64,000 bases of DNA. Origin: Devosia sp. SD17-2 (GTDB lineage: Bacteria > Pseudomonadota > Alphaproteobacteria > Rhizobiales > Devosiaceae). Below are positions 7,972 to 17,002 of the stretch, in pieces. Location of the stretch: contig NZ_CP104002.1 in NCBI RefSeq assembly GCF_029201565.1, forward strand, positions 1,505,001 through 1,569,000, given 5' to 3'. The notes below the pieces were generated by a model. It saw only the letters and a list, made by a program, of their open reading frames with translations. It did not search any database and was not told the DNA's origin. The position numbers and the translations under genes are program-made. Position 1 is the first letter of the stretch, and each line of letters starts with the position of its first letter.

Positions 7972-9840
7972 ATGAGCGCAATGGACAATACTGCAGAGCA
8001 GGCCGCGCCAAAAGCGGCCGCAGAGCCGGTCCTGTCGGTCCGTGATCTCAAGACCTCGTTCCTTACTCCGAAAGGCTGGGTGGAGATCGTCAAGGGGATC
8101 AGCTTCGACATTGCGGCGGAGGAAACTCTTGCCGTGGTGGGCGAGAGCGGGTCGGGCAAGTCGGTAACAGCGCTGAGCGTGATGCGGCTCCTCGACCACG
8201 AGATGAGCCGGGTCGAGGGCTCGGTGAAACTTGCCGGGCGTGAACTGCTCTCGCTCGGGCCCAATGAAATGCGCAATGTGCGGGGGCGGCAGATCGGCAT
8301 GATCTTCCAGGAGGCGATGACCAGCCTCAACCCGCTGCAGACCGTGGGCCAGCAGATCGCCGAAGTGCTGACCATCCACGGCCTCTATTCGGGCCAGGAG
8401 GCCTATAAGGAGGCCGAGCGACTGCTCGAGCGCGTGCGTATTCCCGGGGCGGCGTCGCGGCTCAAGGATTATCCGCATGCTCTCTCGGGCGGCATGCGCC
8501 AGCGCGTCATGATTGCCATGGCGCTGGCCTGCAAGCCCAAGCTTCTTATCGCCGACGAGCCGACGACGGCGCTCGACGTGACCATTCAGGCCCAGATCCT
8601 GCAGCTGATCAAGCAGCTGCAGAAGGAGGAGGGCATGGGCGTCCTGTTCATTACCCATGACATGGGTGTGGTGGCCGAGGTCGCCGACCGGACCGTGGTG
8701 ATGCTGCAGGGCAAGGCGGTTGAGTCCGACAAGACCGAGAACATCTTTGCGCATGCCCAGAACCCCTATACGCGGGCGCTGATCGCGGCGGTGCCGCGGC
8801 TCGGCGAAGGCAATAAGAAGGGGCCTCAGCACTTCCCCATTCTCGACCGGGCGACCGGTCTGGTGGTGACCGGCCGCGAGCGACCGGACACGGTCCAACA
8901 CACGGCCGAGCCGGTGCTGCGGGTGAAGAACCTCGTCAAGCGGTTCGACATTGCAGGTGGGCTGTTCAGCGGTCCGATCGGCCGGGTCCACGCTGTCGAA
9001 GATGTCAGCTTCGACCTCAAGGCGGGGGAGACCCTCTCGCTCGTGGGCGAGTCCGGGTGCGGAAAGTCGACCACGGGCCGGGCGGTGATGCGGCTGATCG
9101 AGCCACAGAGCGGCGAGATCAATCTGGGCGGCACCGATATCCGCGCGCTGGACAAGGAACGCATGCGCGACATGCGCCGGCATATCCAGATGATCTTCCA
9201 GGATCCCTATGCCAGCCTCAACCCGCGCATCAAGATCGGTGATGCCATTGCCGAGCCATTCCTGACCCACAAGCTGGGGACCAAGCAACAGGCGCGCGAC
9301 AAGGCCATGGACCTGCTAGAGCGGGTGGGGCTCAGCCCGGAAATGGCGGGACGCTATCCCTCACAGTTTTCCGGCGGTCAGCGGCAGCGCATCTGCATTG
9401 CCCGGGCGCTCTCGCTGGAACCCAAGGTGATCGTGGCGGACGAAAGCGTCTCGGCGCTCGACGTCTCGATCAAGGCCCAGGTCGTGAACCTGATGATGGA
9501 TCTGCAGGAACAGTTTGGCCTGTCTTATCTTTTCATCTCGCACGACATGGCGGTGGTGGAGCGCATCAGCCATCAGGTTGCGGTGATGTATCTCGGCGAG
9601 ATCGTGGAGCGGGGGCCGGTGGCATCCGTCTTCGGGAACCCGCAGCACCCCTATACAAAGCGCCTGATGGCGGCAGTGCCTGTGCCTGATCCGGCACGGC
9701 GAACCCAGGTGCGGCCCGTCAGCAATGACGAGATCAAGAGCCCGATCCGCAAGGTGGATTATGTGCTGCCAAAACGAGAGTACCGCGAAGTCTCGCCAGG
9801 CCATATCGTGCAGGTCTGGGGCGATGACTGGAAGATCTAG
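7972..9840 (+). CDS. ABC transporter ATPase with two fused DppD/DppF-type domains
   Basis: About 622 residues holding two nucleotide-binding domains in one chain, the GsiA/YejF arrangement. Domain 1 has Walker A GESGSGKS, signature LSGGMRQR and Walker [13 protein letters not shown]. Domain 2 has Walker [11 protein letters not shown], signature FSGGQRQR and Walker [13 protein letters not shown], where Ser replaces the usual Pro after DE. The oligopeptide C-terminal segment (NPYTRAL, HPYTKRL) follows each domain. The ATG at 7972 fits the AGGAG at 7961-7965; an ATG at 7966 would have no spacing. It energises the importer formed with the two preceding permeases. Confidence 0.92.
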   Translation: MSAMDNTAEQAAPKAAAEPVLSVRDLKTSFLTPKGWVEIVKGISFDIAAEETLAVVGESGSGKSVTALSVMRLLDHEMSRVEGSVKLAGRELLSLGPNEMRNVRGRQIGMIFQEAMTSLNPLQTVGQQIAEVLTIHGLYSGQEAYKEAERLLERVRIPGAASRLKDYPHALSGGMRQRVMIAMALACKPKLLIADEPTTALDVTIQAQILQLIKQLQKEEGMGVLFITHDMGVVAEVADRTVVMLQGKAVESDKTENIFAHAQNPYTRALIAAVPRLGEGNKKGPQHFPILDRATGLVVTGRERPDTVQHTAEPVLRVKNLVKRFDIAGGLFSGPIGRVHAVEDVSFDLKAGETLSLVGESGCGKSTTGRAVMRLIEPQSGEINLGGTDIRALDKERMRDMRRHIQMIFQDPYASLNPRIKIGDAIAEPFLTHKLGTKQQARDKAMDLLERVGLSPEMAGRYPSQFSGGQRQRICIARALSLEPKVIVADESVSALDVSIKAQVVNLMMDLQEQFGLSYLFISHDMAVVERISHQVAVMYLGEIVERGPVASVFGNPQHPYTKRLMAAVPVPDPARRTQVRPVSNDEIKSPIRKVDYVLPKREYREVSPGHIVQVWGDDWKI

Positions 9841-9879
9841 GGGCGCGGTGACAATGAAGAAAAGAGAAGGACAGGTTTC

Positions 9880-10869
9880 ATGAGTTTTCAGGCATTGGTC
9901 ACCAGCAAGGATGAGGCGGGGAAGGTTTCTTCGCGCGTCGAGATGATCGGTGATGACCGCCTGCCCGAGGGCAATGTGACGGTCGATGTGGAATGGGCGG
10001 GGCTCAACTACAAGGACGGGCTGTGCCTGACCGGGGCTGGCGGGCTGGTGCGGGATTTTCCGCATGTGGCGGGCATCGACTTTGCCGGGACTGTCGCCGA
10101 GAGCGCGGACAGCCGCTACAAGGCGGGCGACAAGGTGCTGTTGACCGGCTGGCGCGTGGGCGAGGCTCATTGGGGCGGCTATGCGCAGCGGGCGCGGGTC
10201 AATGCCGACTGGCTGGTCCCGGTGCCGGAAAGCCTTTCGACGCGCGACACCATGGTGGCGGGCACGGCGGGCCTTACTGCAATGCTGGCGGTGGATCGGC
10301 TGGAAAAGCTGGGGCTGACGCCGGAAGCCGGCGAAGTGCTGGTGACGGGTGCGGCGGGTGGCGTAGGCTCGATTGCGCTCTCGCTGCTGGGCAAGCTCGG
10401 CTACACGGCGGTGGCGGTTTCCGGGCGGCCGGAACATGCCGAAATGCTCAAGGGGCTTGGCGCCAGCGAGATCATCGCGCGCGATGAGTTCATGGGGCAG
10501 CCGGACAAGCCGCTGGAATCGGCACGCTGGGCCGGTCTGATCGACAATGTCGGCGGCAAGGTTCTGGCCAAGGCGCTCAAGCAGATGAAGTACAACGGCA
10601 TCGCCACGGCGATCGGCAATGCCGGCGGTATCGGTCTTGATACAAATGTCCTGCCGTTCATCCTGCGCGGGGTGACGCTTGCGGGCATCGACAGCGTGAT
10701 GCAGCCCTATGCAAACCGCGTTCCGGCATGGAACCGGATTGCCGAGATATTTGACCTCGGAGCCTATGACGGCATGGTCAGCGAAATCGGGCTTGAGGCG
10801 CTGCCGGCTGCTGCCGACCAGATCCTCGCCGGGCAGGTGCGCGGGCGCACCATCGTCAAGCTGCGCTAG
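9880..10869 (+). CDS. Zn-independent MDR oxidoreductase, acrylyl-CoA reductase AcuI/YhdH type
   Basis: A 329-residue medium-chain dehydrogenase/reductase. It matches the YhdH/AcuI layout: an N-terminal GroES-like domain with WAGLNYKDGL, then a Rossmann domain with TGAAGGVGSIALSLL for NADPH, and an ending GRTIVKLR. AcuI reduces acryloyl-CoA to propionyl-CoA. The structural zinc cysteines of alcohol dehydrogenases are missing, as expected for this group. In this operon a double-bond reduction on a CoA ester would sit well with the MaoC hydratases, but the native substrate could be another enone or enoyl-CoA. The next gene starts 9 bp downstream. Confidence 0.8.
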   Translation: MSFQALVTSKDEAGKVSSRVEMIGDDRLPEGNVTVDVEWAGLNYKDGLCLTGAGGLVRDFPHVAGIDFAGTVAESADSRYKAGDKVLLTGWRVGEAHWGGYAQRARVNADWLVPVPESLSTRDTMVAGTAGLTAMLAVDRLEKLGLTPEAGEVLVTGAAGGVGSIALSLLGKLGYTAVAVSGRPEHAEMLKGLGASEIIARDEFMGQPDKPLESARWAGLIDNVGGKVLAKALKQMKYNGIATAIGNAGGIGLDTNVLPFILRGVTLAGIDSVMQPYANRVPAWNRIAEIFDLGAYDGMVSEIGLEALPAAADQILAGQVRGRTIVKLR

Positions 10870-10878
10870 GAGAACGCG

Positions 10879-11835
10879 ATGCCGGTCATGATCGCGCATA
10901 ATTATGATGAGCGGCTGGCTGGCAAAATTGCGGCCGTGCTGCCCGAGGGCGTGGATTTTCGCGCCCTCGGAGCGAATGCCGAGACGGGCTGGGAGGTATC
11001 GGCCGAGGCGGAAATCCTGCTGATCAACCAGAACAGCCCGGAAATCGGGCTGCATCGGGGGATGGTGAAGCCGGATGGCTGGCCTTTCAACCTCAAATGG
11101 GTGCAGTTGCGCTCGACCGGCATCGACAAATATCCGGACTGGATTTTCGAGGTGCCGCAGGTCTGTGTCACCCGTGGCGGCTATGCCGTGCCGATTTCGG
11201 AATATGTGCTGGCCGCGATGCTGGCGCAGGTGAAGCTCATTCCGGAGATCTGGGTGAGAGGGGCCGGGCAGTGGCAGCCCCGGCCCAGATTGGGCACGCT
11301 CAACGGTCAGACGCTGGGGATCATCGGCTTTGGCGAGATCGGCAAGGCGATTGCCGAAAAGGCCCAGACCTTTGGCATGGAGATCATCGGCACGCGCCGC
11401 TCGGGTGGGCCGAGCGGCATGGAAGGCGTCGAGATCGTTTCGCTGGGCGAGCTGATTTCGCGGTCGGACCATATTGTGGTGGCGACACCGCTGACCGAGG
11501 AGACGGCCGGCATGCTCAATGTCGAGACGCTTGCCGGGATCAAGGACGGCGCGCATCTGATCAATATCGGGCGCGGCCAGGTGATCACCGAAGACGGGCT
11601 CAGGGCCGCGCTCGATGGTAAGCTGGGGGCGGCGACGCTGGATGTGACCGTGCCTGAACCGCTGACGGATGGGCACTGGCTTTATAGCCACCCCAAGGTG
11701 CGGATCTCGCCTCATATTTCGGGCAGCTCGCCGCAGAGCGACGCCAATATCACCGCGTTTTTCCGGCGCAATCTCGATCGCTATCTGGCTGGTGAGCGGC
11801 TGGAAGGGCTAGTCGATCCGCTGGCGCGCTACTGA
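10879..11835 (+). CDS. D-isomer-specific 2-hydroxyacid dehydrogenase
   Basis: A 318-residue NAD(P)-dependent oxidoreductase of the formate/glycerate dehydrogenase group. The Rossmann motif is LGIIGFGEIGKAIAEKA (about residues 148-165). Catalytic residues are recognisable as the Arg in LINIGRGQVITEDG, the Glu in VPEPLTDG and the His in ISPHISGSSP. It interconverts a 2-oxoacid and a D-2-hydroxyacid. Its position between the AcuI-like reductase and the HisD-superfamily dehydrogenase suggests it oxidises or reduces an intermediate of the same pathway, perhaps the hydroxy-carboxylate made by the neighbouring dehydrogenase. Confidence 0.85.
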   Translation: MPVMIAHNYDERLAGKIAAVLPEGVDFRALGANAETGWEVSAEAEILLINQNSPEIGLHRGMVKPDGWPFNLKWVQLRSTGIDKYPDWIFEVPQVCVTRGGYAVPISEYVLAAMLAQVKLIPEIWVRGAGQWQPRPRLGTLNGQTLGIIGFGEIGKAIAEKAQTFGMEIIGTRRSGGPSGMEGVEIVSLGELISRSDHIVVATPLTEETAGMLNVETLAGIKDGAHLINIGRGQVITEDGLRAALDGKLGAATLDVTVPEPLTDGHWLYSHPKVRISPHISGSSPQSDANITAFFRRNLDRYLAGERLEGLVDPLARY

Positions 11836-11899
11836 ATTTTACGTTTGACTGACTGCCGGCCCTGGGCCGGAAACAGCTCTGATTGCTGGAGGATATCTT

Positions 11900-13204
11900 A
11901 TGGCCATTTGGCTCAAGCGCGGTAAGGATGTCGAGGAGCGGGCAGAGGCGGACCGGCAGGTGCGCGCCACGGTTGAAGGCATTCTCGCCGATATCGAAAA
12001 GCGCGGCGATGCGGCGATCCGCGAGCTCTCGGTCAAATTCGATAAATGGGACCGGACCGATTTCCGGCTGAGCCAGGCCGAGATCGATGACTGCATTGCG
12101 CAGCTGACCGATGAGGAAGTGCGCGACATCGAGTTTGCGCAGATCCAGGTGCGCAATTTTGCGCAGAAGCAGCGCGAGACCATGCTCGATCTCGAGGTGG
12201 AGACGTTGCCGGGGGTGATCCTGGGGCACAAGCATGTGCCGATCAGTGCGGTGGGCTGCTATGTGCCGGGCGGCAAATATCCGCTGCTGGCCTCGGCGCA
12301 TATGTCGGTGCTGACGGCCAAGGTGGCGGGTTGTCCGCGCGTGATCACCTGTGCGCCGCCGTTCAATGGCAAGCCGGCGCCAGCGATTGTTGCGGCGCAG
12401 GCGATGGCGGGGGCCGACGAGATCTATGTGCTGGGCGGGATCCAGGCGATTGGCGCCATGGCAATCGGCACCGAGAGCATTGACCCAGTCGACATGCTGG
12501 TGGGGCCGGGCAATGCCTTTGTGGCCGAAGCCAAGCGGCAGCTTTATGGGCGCGTGGGGATTGATCTTTTTGCCGGGCCGACCGAGACGCTGGTGATTGC
12601 CGACGAGACGGTGGACGGCGAGCTCTGCGCGACGGACCTTCTGGGGCAGGCCGAGCATGGGCCGACCTCGCCGGCGATCCTGCTCACAAATTCCGAAAAG
12701 CTGGCGCGGGAAACGATGGCGGAAATCGAGCGGCTGCTGGAAATCCTGCCAACGGCTGATATCGCGCGAAAGTCGTGGGCGGATTTCGGCGAGGTGATCG
12801 TCTGCGAGAGCTATGAGGAAATGCTGGCTGAAGCCGACCGCATTGCTTCCGAACATGTGCAGGTGATGACCGAGAGGGACATGTGGTTCCGGGACAATCT
12901 GCGCAACTTTGGGGCGTTGTTCCTCGGCCCGCGCACCAATGTGGCCTATGGCGACAAGGTGATCGGCACCAACCATACGCTGCCGACCATGAAGGCGGCG
13001 CGCTATACGGGCGGGTTGTGGGTTGGAAAGTTTTTGAAGACCTGCACCTGGCAGACGGTCAACAGTGACGAAGCCTCGGCCATGGTAGGCGAATATGGCT
13101 CGCGCCTATCCATGCTGGAGGGGTTTGTGGGGCATGCCGAGCAGGCCAATATCCGGGTGCGGCGCTATGGCGGGCGCAATGTGCCCTATGGCGGCAAGGC
13201 CTGA
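11900..13204 (+). CDS. Zinc HisD-superfamily dehydrogenase, HpsN-like
   Basis: A 434-residue protein of the histidinol dehydrogenase superfamily. The zinc and catalytic residues line up with those of HisD: Gln250 and His253 (GQAEHG), Glu318-His319 (SEHVQVMT), Asp352 (YGDKVIG) and His412 (GFVGHAEQ). The segment [20 protein letters not shown] differs from the usual biosynthetic HisD form and resembles catabolic relatives such as HpsN, which oxidises 2,3-dihydroxypropane-1-sulfonate to sulfolactate. The catabolic operon context and absence of other his genes also argue against histidine synthesis. The true substrate is unknown. A short GC hairpin (11856-11870) and a GGAGG ribosome site precede it. 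Confidence 0.8.
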   Translation: MAIWLKRGKDVEERAEADRQVRATVEGILADIEKRGDAAIRELSVKFDKWDRTDFRLSQAEIDDCIAQLTDEEVRDIEFAQIQVRNFAQKQRETMLDLEVETLPGVILGHKHVPISAVGCYVPGGKYPLLASAHMSVLTAKVAGCPRVITCAPPFNGKPAPAIVAAQAMAGADEIYVLGGIQAIGAMAIGTESIDPVDMLVGPGNAFVAEAKRQLYGRVGIDLFAGPTETLVIADETVDGELCATDLLGQAEHGPTSPAILLTNSEKLARETMAEIERLLEILPTADIARKSWADFGEVIVCESYEEMLAEADRIASEHVQVMTERDMWFRDNLRNFGALFLGPRTNVAYGDKVIGTNHTLPTMKAARYTGGLWVGKFLKTCTWQTVNSDEASAMVGEYGSRLSMLEGFVGHAEQANIRVRRYGGRNVPYGGKA

Positions 13205-13265
13205 GAGGAGGGAGGCGGCCGTGAAATCCCTATGCCGCTTCGTATGCTGGCGTCTCCACGCCGCA

Positions 13266-13296
13266 AAAGCGTTTCCACTTTGGACGGAAACGCTTT
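13266..13296. repeat. Palindromic 11-bp-arm repeat between the HpsN-like and GlcG-like genes
   Basis: AAAGCGTTTCC (13266-13276) and GGAAACGCTTT (13286-13296) are perfect inverted arms around a 9-base loop. No T-tract follows, so it is not a standard terminator. It has the look of a dispersed REP-like palindrome or an mRNA-processing hairpin inside the operon. Downstream, TGTATAATTGTATTACA (13324-13340 region) is a second, imperfect TGTA/TACA symmetry just ahead of the next gene's ribosome site. Confidence 0.55.
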
Positions 13297-13350
13297 AGGA
13301 GCAGTCCTGAACCTTCGTGCGTTTGTATAATTGTATTACAGGAGACTTTC

Positions 13351-13773
13351 ATGCTGACTCTCAAGCGGATTGACGTGCAGGACGCACAGGTGCTGCTCCA
13401 GGGTGCGCGGGACAAGGCGCGGGAGATCGGCGTGCCAATGTGCATCGCCATCACGGATGAATCGGGCAATCTCATCGCTTTCGAGCGCATGGATGGCGGC
13501 AAGATCACCTCGATCACCATCGCCATCGACAAGGCCTTCACGGCTGCCGGTGCGCGCAAGGCGACGGGTGACTACGGCACGTCCAGCCAGCCCGGTTCGC
13601 CCGCCTATGGCATCAATTCGGCGATTAACGGCCGCCTGATGGTGGTTGCCGGTGGCCTTCCGCTCAGCGTTGATGGCGAAGTCGTCGGCGGTATTGGCGT
13701 GAGCTCGGGCACGCCAGCGCAGGACACGGAAGTCGCCCAAGCCGGCATCGATGCGTTTCTTGCGGGTCTCTGA
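13351..13773 (+). CDS. GlcG/HbpS family protein (DUF336)
   Basis: A 140-residue protein with the GlcG/HbpS fold signature: GVPMCIAITDESGNLIAFER near residues 25-45 and a C-terminal glycine-rich GGIGVSSGTPAQD. GlcG is encoded with glycolate-utilisation genes and HbpS binds haem outside the cell; the family also appears in many catabolic operons with no assigned role. No signal peptide is visible, so it is probably cytoplasmic. The ribosome site AGGAGA lies 7 bases upstream. It is the last gene before the strong terminator at 13822. Confidence 0.85.
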   Translation: MLTLKRIDVQDAQVLLQGARDKAREIGVPMCIAITDESGNLIAFERMDGGKITSITIAIDKAFTAAGARKATGDYGTSSQPGSPAYGINSAINGRLMVVAGGLPLSVDGEVVGGIGVSSGTPAQDTEVAQAGIDAFLAGL

Positions 13774-13821
13774 AAATATAGTCGGAGAATAAAGTCTACT
13801 TCCGATTTTGAGAATTCTGGA

Positions 13822-13849
13822 GGGGCAAGGCGCAAGCCTTGCCCCTTTT
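13822..13849 (+). terminator. Intrinsic terminator of the catabolic operon
   Basis: GGGGCAAGGC (13822-13831), tetraloop GCAA, GCCTTGCCCC (13836-13845) and TTTT form a textbook Rho-independent terminator about 50 bp after the GlcG-like stop. The 240 bases after it, to 14090, are unusually AT-rich for this window and hold no recognisable gene, only the likely ribosome site of the pseudogene at 14091. Confidence 0.9.
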
Positions 13850-14090
13850 GTCCGAAGGGTCAAATTGGGCCCAATGTGTATTTAGGCTGCACTGGAAATT
13901 TCTGTTGGACGCTTTGAACGTTGGGCGGCTGGCTACCGCCGGTGCGGAGCATTTTTGCCTAAACCTTTGGTATCGAACATTTTTTATTGATAAAATATAT
14001 ACTGTTTTTGCTGCACTAAATGGCGACCAGCAGACCAGTGAGCGTCTTTGCCCCGAAGCCGTTCTGGCCCTGCCGGGAAGGTGGGACCTC

Positions 14091-15366
14091 ATGGCCATTT
14101 CGAAAAACGATATTCAAAAACTCTATAGACGGACCTCTCCGTCGCGCCCCAGGCCGGGCTTTATCTCTTTGCCACCGAAGGCGTGTTCTGCGACGGGGGC
14201 GGGGTGCTGCACAGCGTTGGCGCGTCGGGGCTAGATGGTGGGCGACGGGAACTGCAGCGGATGGGCGAGGTCGATGTCTACGGCCTCGTCGACCGGTCAT
14301 CGCGATTTCTGGCCGATCAGGTCGGGCCGGACGGCCGCTTTGTTATGGCTATCACCCATGTTTTGACCGGCAGATCGCCGCCTATAATACGCTGCGCCAT
14401 GCCAGCACGACCTATTCGATGATCGAAGCCCTTGAGGTCACCGGGGATGCCGACCTCAGGGCCGCGATCGAGCGCTCGCTTTCCTATCTCAGCACGCATC
14501 TGATCAAACAGGTCATGCTCCCCGACCTGACGGAGGCGGCCTTCCTTGTCGACAGCGGTGACGAGATCAAGCTGGGGGGCAATGCGGTCGCCATTCTGGC
14601 CTTCACCAAATATGCCGATGTCACCGGATCGAACCGCTATCTCCCTCTTGCCGAGGCGCTTGGGCATGGCATCAGGTCGATGCAGGACGGGGCGACCGGG
14701 TCGTTTGTGCATGTGCTCAATTACCCCGATCTCTCGGTCAAGGCGGAGTATCGCACCATCTATTACGATGGCGAGGCGGCCTTTGGGCTGATGCGGCTTT
14801 ATGAGCAGACGGGCAATTCGCTCTGGCTGGAGACGGTGGAAAAGGCCTTCGACCATTTCATCGCCGCCGAGCACTGGCAGCACCACGATCATTGGCTGAG
14901 TTACTGCGTCAACGAGCTGACGCGGTATCGGCCGGAGGAGCGCTATTTCCGGTTCGGCATCCAGAATTTTGCCGGCTATCTCGATTTCGTGCTGGAGCGG
15001 ATCACGACGTTCCCGACCCTGCTCGAGCTGATGATGGCAGCCGAGCGCATGCTCAGGCGGCTTTCAGAGCAGCCGGATCTGGCGCATCTGCTGGACGATG
15101 TCGACTTCGAAAAATTCGATCGGGCGCTGCACAAGCGGGCGCACCATCTGCTCAACGGACACTTCTGGCCGGAGATGGCGATGTATTTTCGCAATCCCGC
15201 CAGGATCATCGGGTCGTTCTTCATCCGGCATCACGCGTTCCGCGTGCGCATCGATGACGTCGAGCACTATCTCTCGGGGTTTGTTGCCTATCGCAATTAC
15301 CTGATCCGGCGATCAGATGGAGAGGCCGCGAATGCTGGCCTGGGTCAGGCCCAGCACATCGCGTAG
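14091..15366 (+). pseudogene. Frameshifted alpha/alpha-barrel (sugar-enzyme-like) protein
   Basis: A gene of about 425 codons broken by two single-base deletions. It starts at ATG 14091 ([13 protein letters not shown], with GGAAGGTGGG upstream), shifts near 14128 into [16 protein letters not shown], and shifts again near 14341 into [20 protein letters not shown], which then stays open to 15366. The repeated helical pairs and the NTLRHAST and [15 protein letters not shown] segments resemble (alpha/alpha)-toroid enzymes such as glucuronyl epimerases and glycosidases; I cannot name the exact family. Its 3' end overlaps the convergent TolC gene by about 54 bp. It is either decayed or affected by sequencing errors. 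Confidence 0.6.
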
Positions 15367-16682
15367 TTCTCCCGAATTGCGCACGCAGTCCAGCGCGAGC
15401 GTATTGAAGTCATAGCCGACGCTGACGGCGTCGTGCCGGGCAGAGTGGTAATCGTCTTCGGCATTGAGCAGGTCGAGCAGGGTGCGGGTGCCCAGCTCGG
15501 TATATTGGGTGCGGTAGAGCGCCCGGGTCTGGTCAAGCGTCGACTGGCTTTCGGTCAGTGCCGTCTTGAGGCGCTTCATCGTCGAGAGCTGCGAGCTGGT
15601 TTCGGCCAACGACCTCTGTGTCTCGACCTGCGCCAGGGCGAGGGCAGCCTTGGCGGCTTCCACGGCATGTTCGGCGCCCTCGGCGCGGGCCGCGCTGGTG
15701 CCTCCGCTGTAAAGACTGCCGCTGACATTGAGGCCAATCTTGTAGCTCGGGTCGGTCTGCCCGAGGCGCATCAGGTCGGCACCGACTGGCCCTGGAGCTC
15801 AAGCGTCGGCATGGCCTGCGCGCGGATTTGATCCAGTTGGGCCACTGCCACTGCGTGGCCGGCCATGGCTTCGAGGTAGGCGGGCGATTTTTCGATACGG
15901 GCGGATGCTGCGCAGGCCCCGTTCAGCCACGCGGGCATGCCGCCCTGAAGGCGTAGCGGCGCCTGGGTTCCGGTGAGGCTGAGCGCGATGCTTTCCCAGC
16001 GCTTGTATTCGGTTTCGATCTGCAAGGCGGCGGTGCGGGCGGCCTGGGCACGAGTCTCGGCCTGCAGCATGTCGGACTGGGTGCCTGCGCCCTGGGCGGT
16101 GCGCTGGCGCACGAGTTCGACGATTGCGTCGATGTCCCTGGCGCGTGCGGCGGCGACCGAGAGCAGGTCGCGGTGACGCTGCACCTCGATAATGGCCAGA
16201 GTGGTCTCATAGGCGAGCTTGTCGACGGCGAGAACGATTTCGGCGCGGCTGCGATCCGTTCCAGCGGAAGCGAGCTGCACGCTGCTGTCGGTCTTGCCGA
16301 AGTCGTAAAGGGTCTGGCTGCCGGTGAGGTTCAACGCAGGATTGCTCAGGGCCGCGCCCCCGACATAGGTGCTGTCGACGCCCCAGTTGAGCTTGGGCCA
16401 ATAGGCATCCTCGGCCTCGCCGATCCCGGCCGCCTGCTGGTTCATCTTCGCGACGGCCTGGGTGACGGAGGGATGCCAGGCGATCGCCCGCCTCGCGGCG
16501 TCGGCAATCGTCATTGCCCCTGCGGGCTCTGGTTTTGCGGTTCCGGTGTCCCGGTTCGCCGGCAGATTGCCGATAGACGACACGGTGACAAGATCGACGG
16601 AGGAGCGGGGTGGCTTGGCGCAGCCCGACAGCGTTATCGCGACGCCGAGAGCACAGAGTGTATTCGAGGCTAGAGAACGCAC
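15313..16682 (-). pseudogene. TolC-family outer-membrane lipoprotein, frameshifted
   Basis: An outer-membrane efflux protein read in two frames. The first part (16682 down to about 15775) starts with a lipoprotein signal (lipobox LSGC, Cys near residue 21) and TolC-type helices (IADAARRAIAWHPSVTQA, ALSNPALNLTGSQTLYDFG). A one-base deletion near 15775-15790 ends that frame after LELQGQSVPT, and the remaining TolC repeat continues in another frame (PSYKIGLNVSGSLYSGG to the end). TolC proteins form the outer-membrane channel of type I secretion or efflux systems. No inner-membrane partner is encoded nearby, which fits decay. Confidence 0.8.
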
Positions 16683-17002
16683 GTGACACCGCGGAATAGG
16701 CGCCCAACGAGTTAGGTGTTCGGCGCGAAAGGAGTAGAAACTGTCCGGCCAATGTTAATTGTTATGGTTAATATTTCGAAAACGCCGCCTGTCGGCGCCC
16801 GCCAGGGCGGTTACGAGCAGGTGGGCGGCGACAGAGGAGGCGTGTGAAGGCTCAACGCCTAGCCGGGACTTTGCGGTGGGCACCATGGCTGATCGAAAAA
16901 GCCTATGACACCGATAGGTGCCGCCTCAGACAGAAGTGCAGTATTCGATTGTACTAACTCATGGACGCAATGGCGAAAATGGGTTTGTGAAGGAGGCATT
17001 TC
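16683..17002. other. Divergent intergenic region, TolC pseudogene / NMT1-type operon
   Basis: 320 bases with no supported gene. Features seen are an AT-rich stretch with a repeated GTTAAT (about 16755-16775), a GC-rich inverted segment around 16790-16812, and a small inverted repeat CCTAT...ATAGG near 16903-16919. Promoters for both directions are expected here, but no confident -35/-10 pair could be picked. The ribosome site AAGGAGG (16990-16996) belongs to the next gene. Confidence 0.4.

Noticed and set aside
7018..9288. A 756-codon open frame on the minus strand opposite the transporter ATPase and permease
   Set aside because: It mirrors well-conserved genes on the plus strand; high GC at third positions keeps the antisense frame open. 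No domain is recognisable.
9361..11715. A 784-codon minus-strand open frame opposite the ATPase, AcuI-like and dehydrogenase genes
   Set aside because: Spans several real genes on the other strand and has no protein-family features; a GC-driven shadow.
11900..13204. Biosynthetic histidinol dehydrogenase
   Set aside because: Substrate-loop sequence differs from HisD and no other histidine genes are near; the catabolic context fits better.
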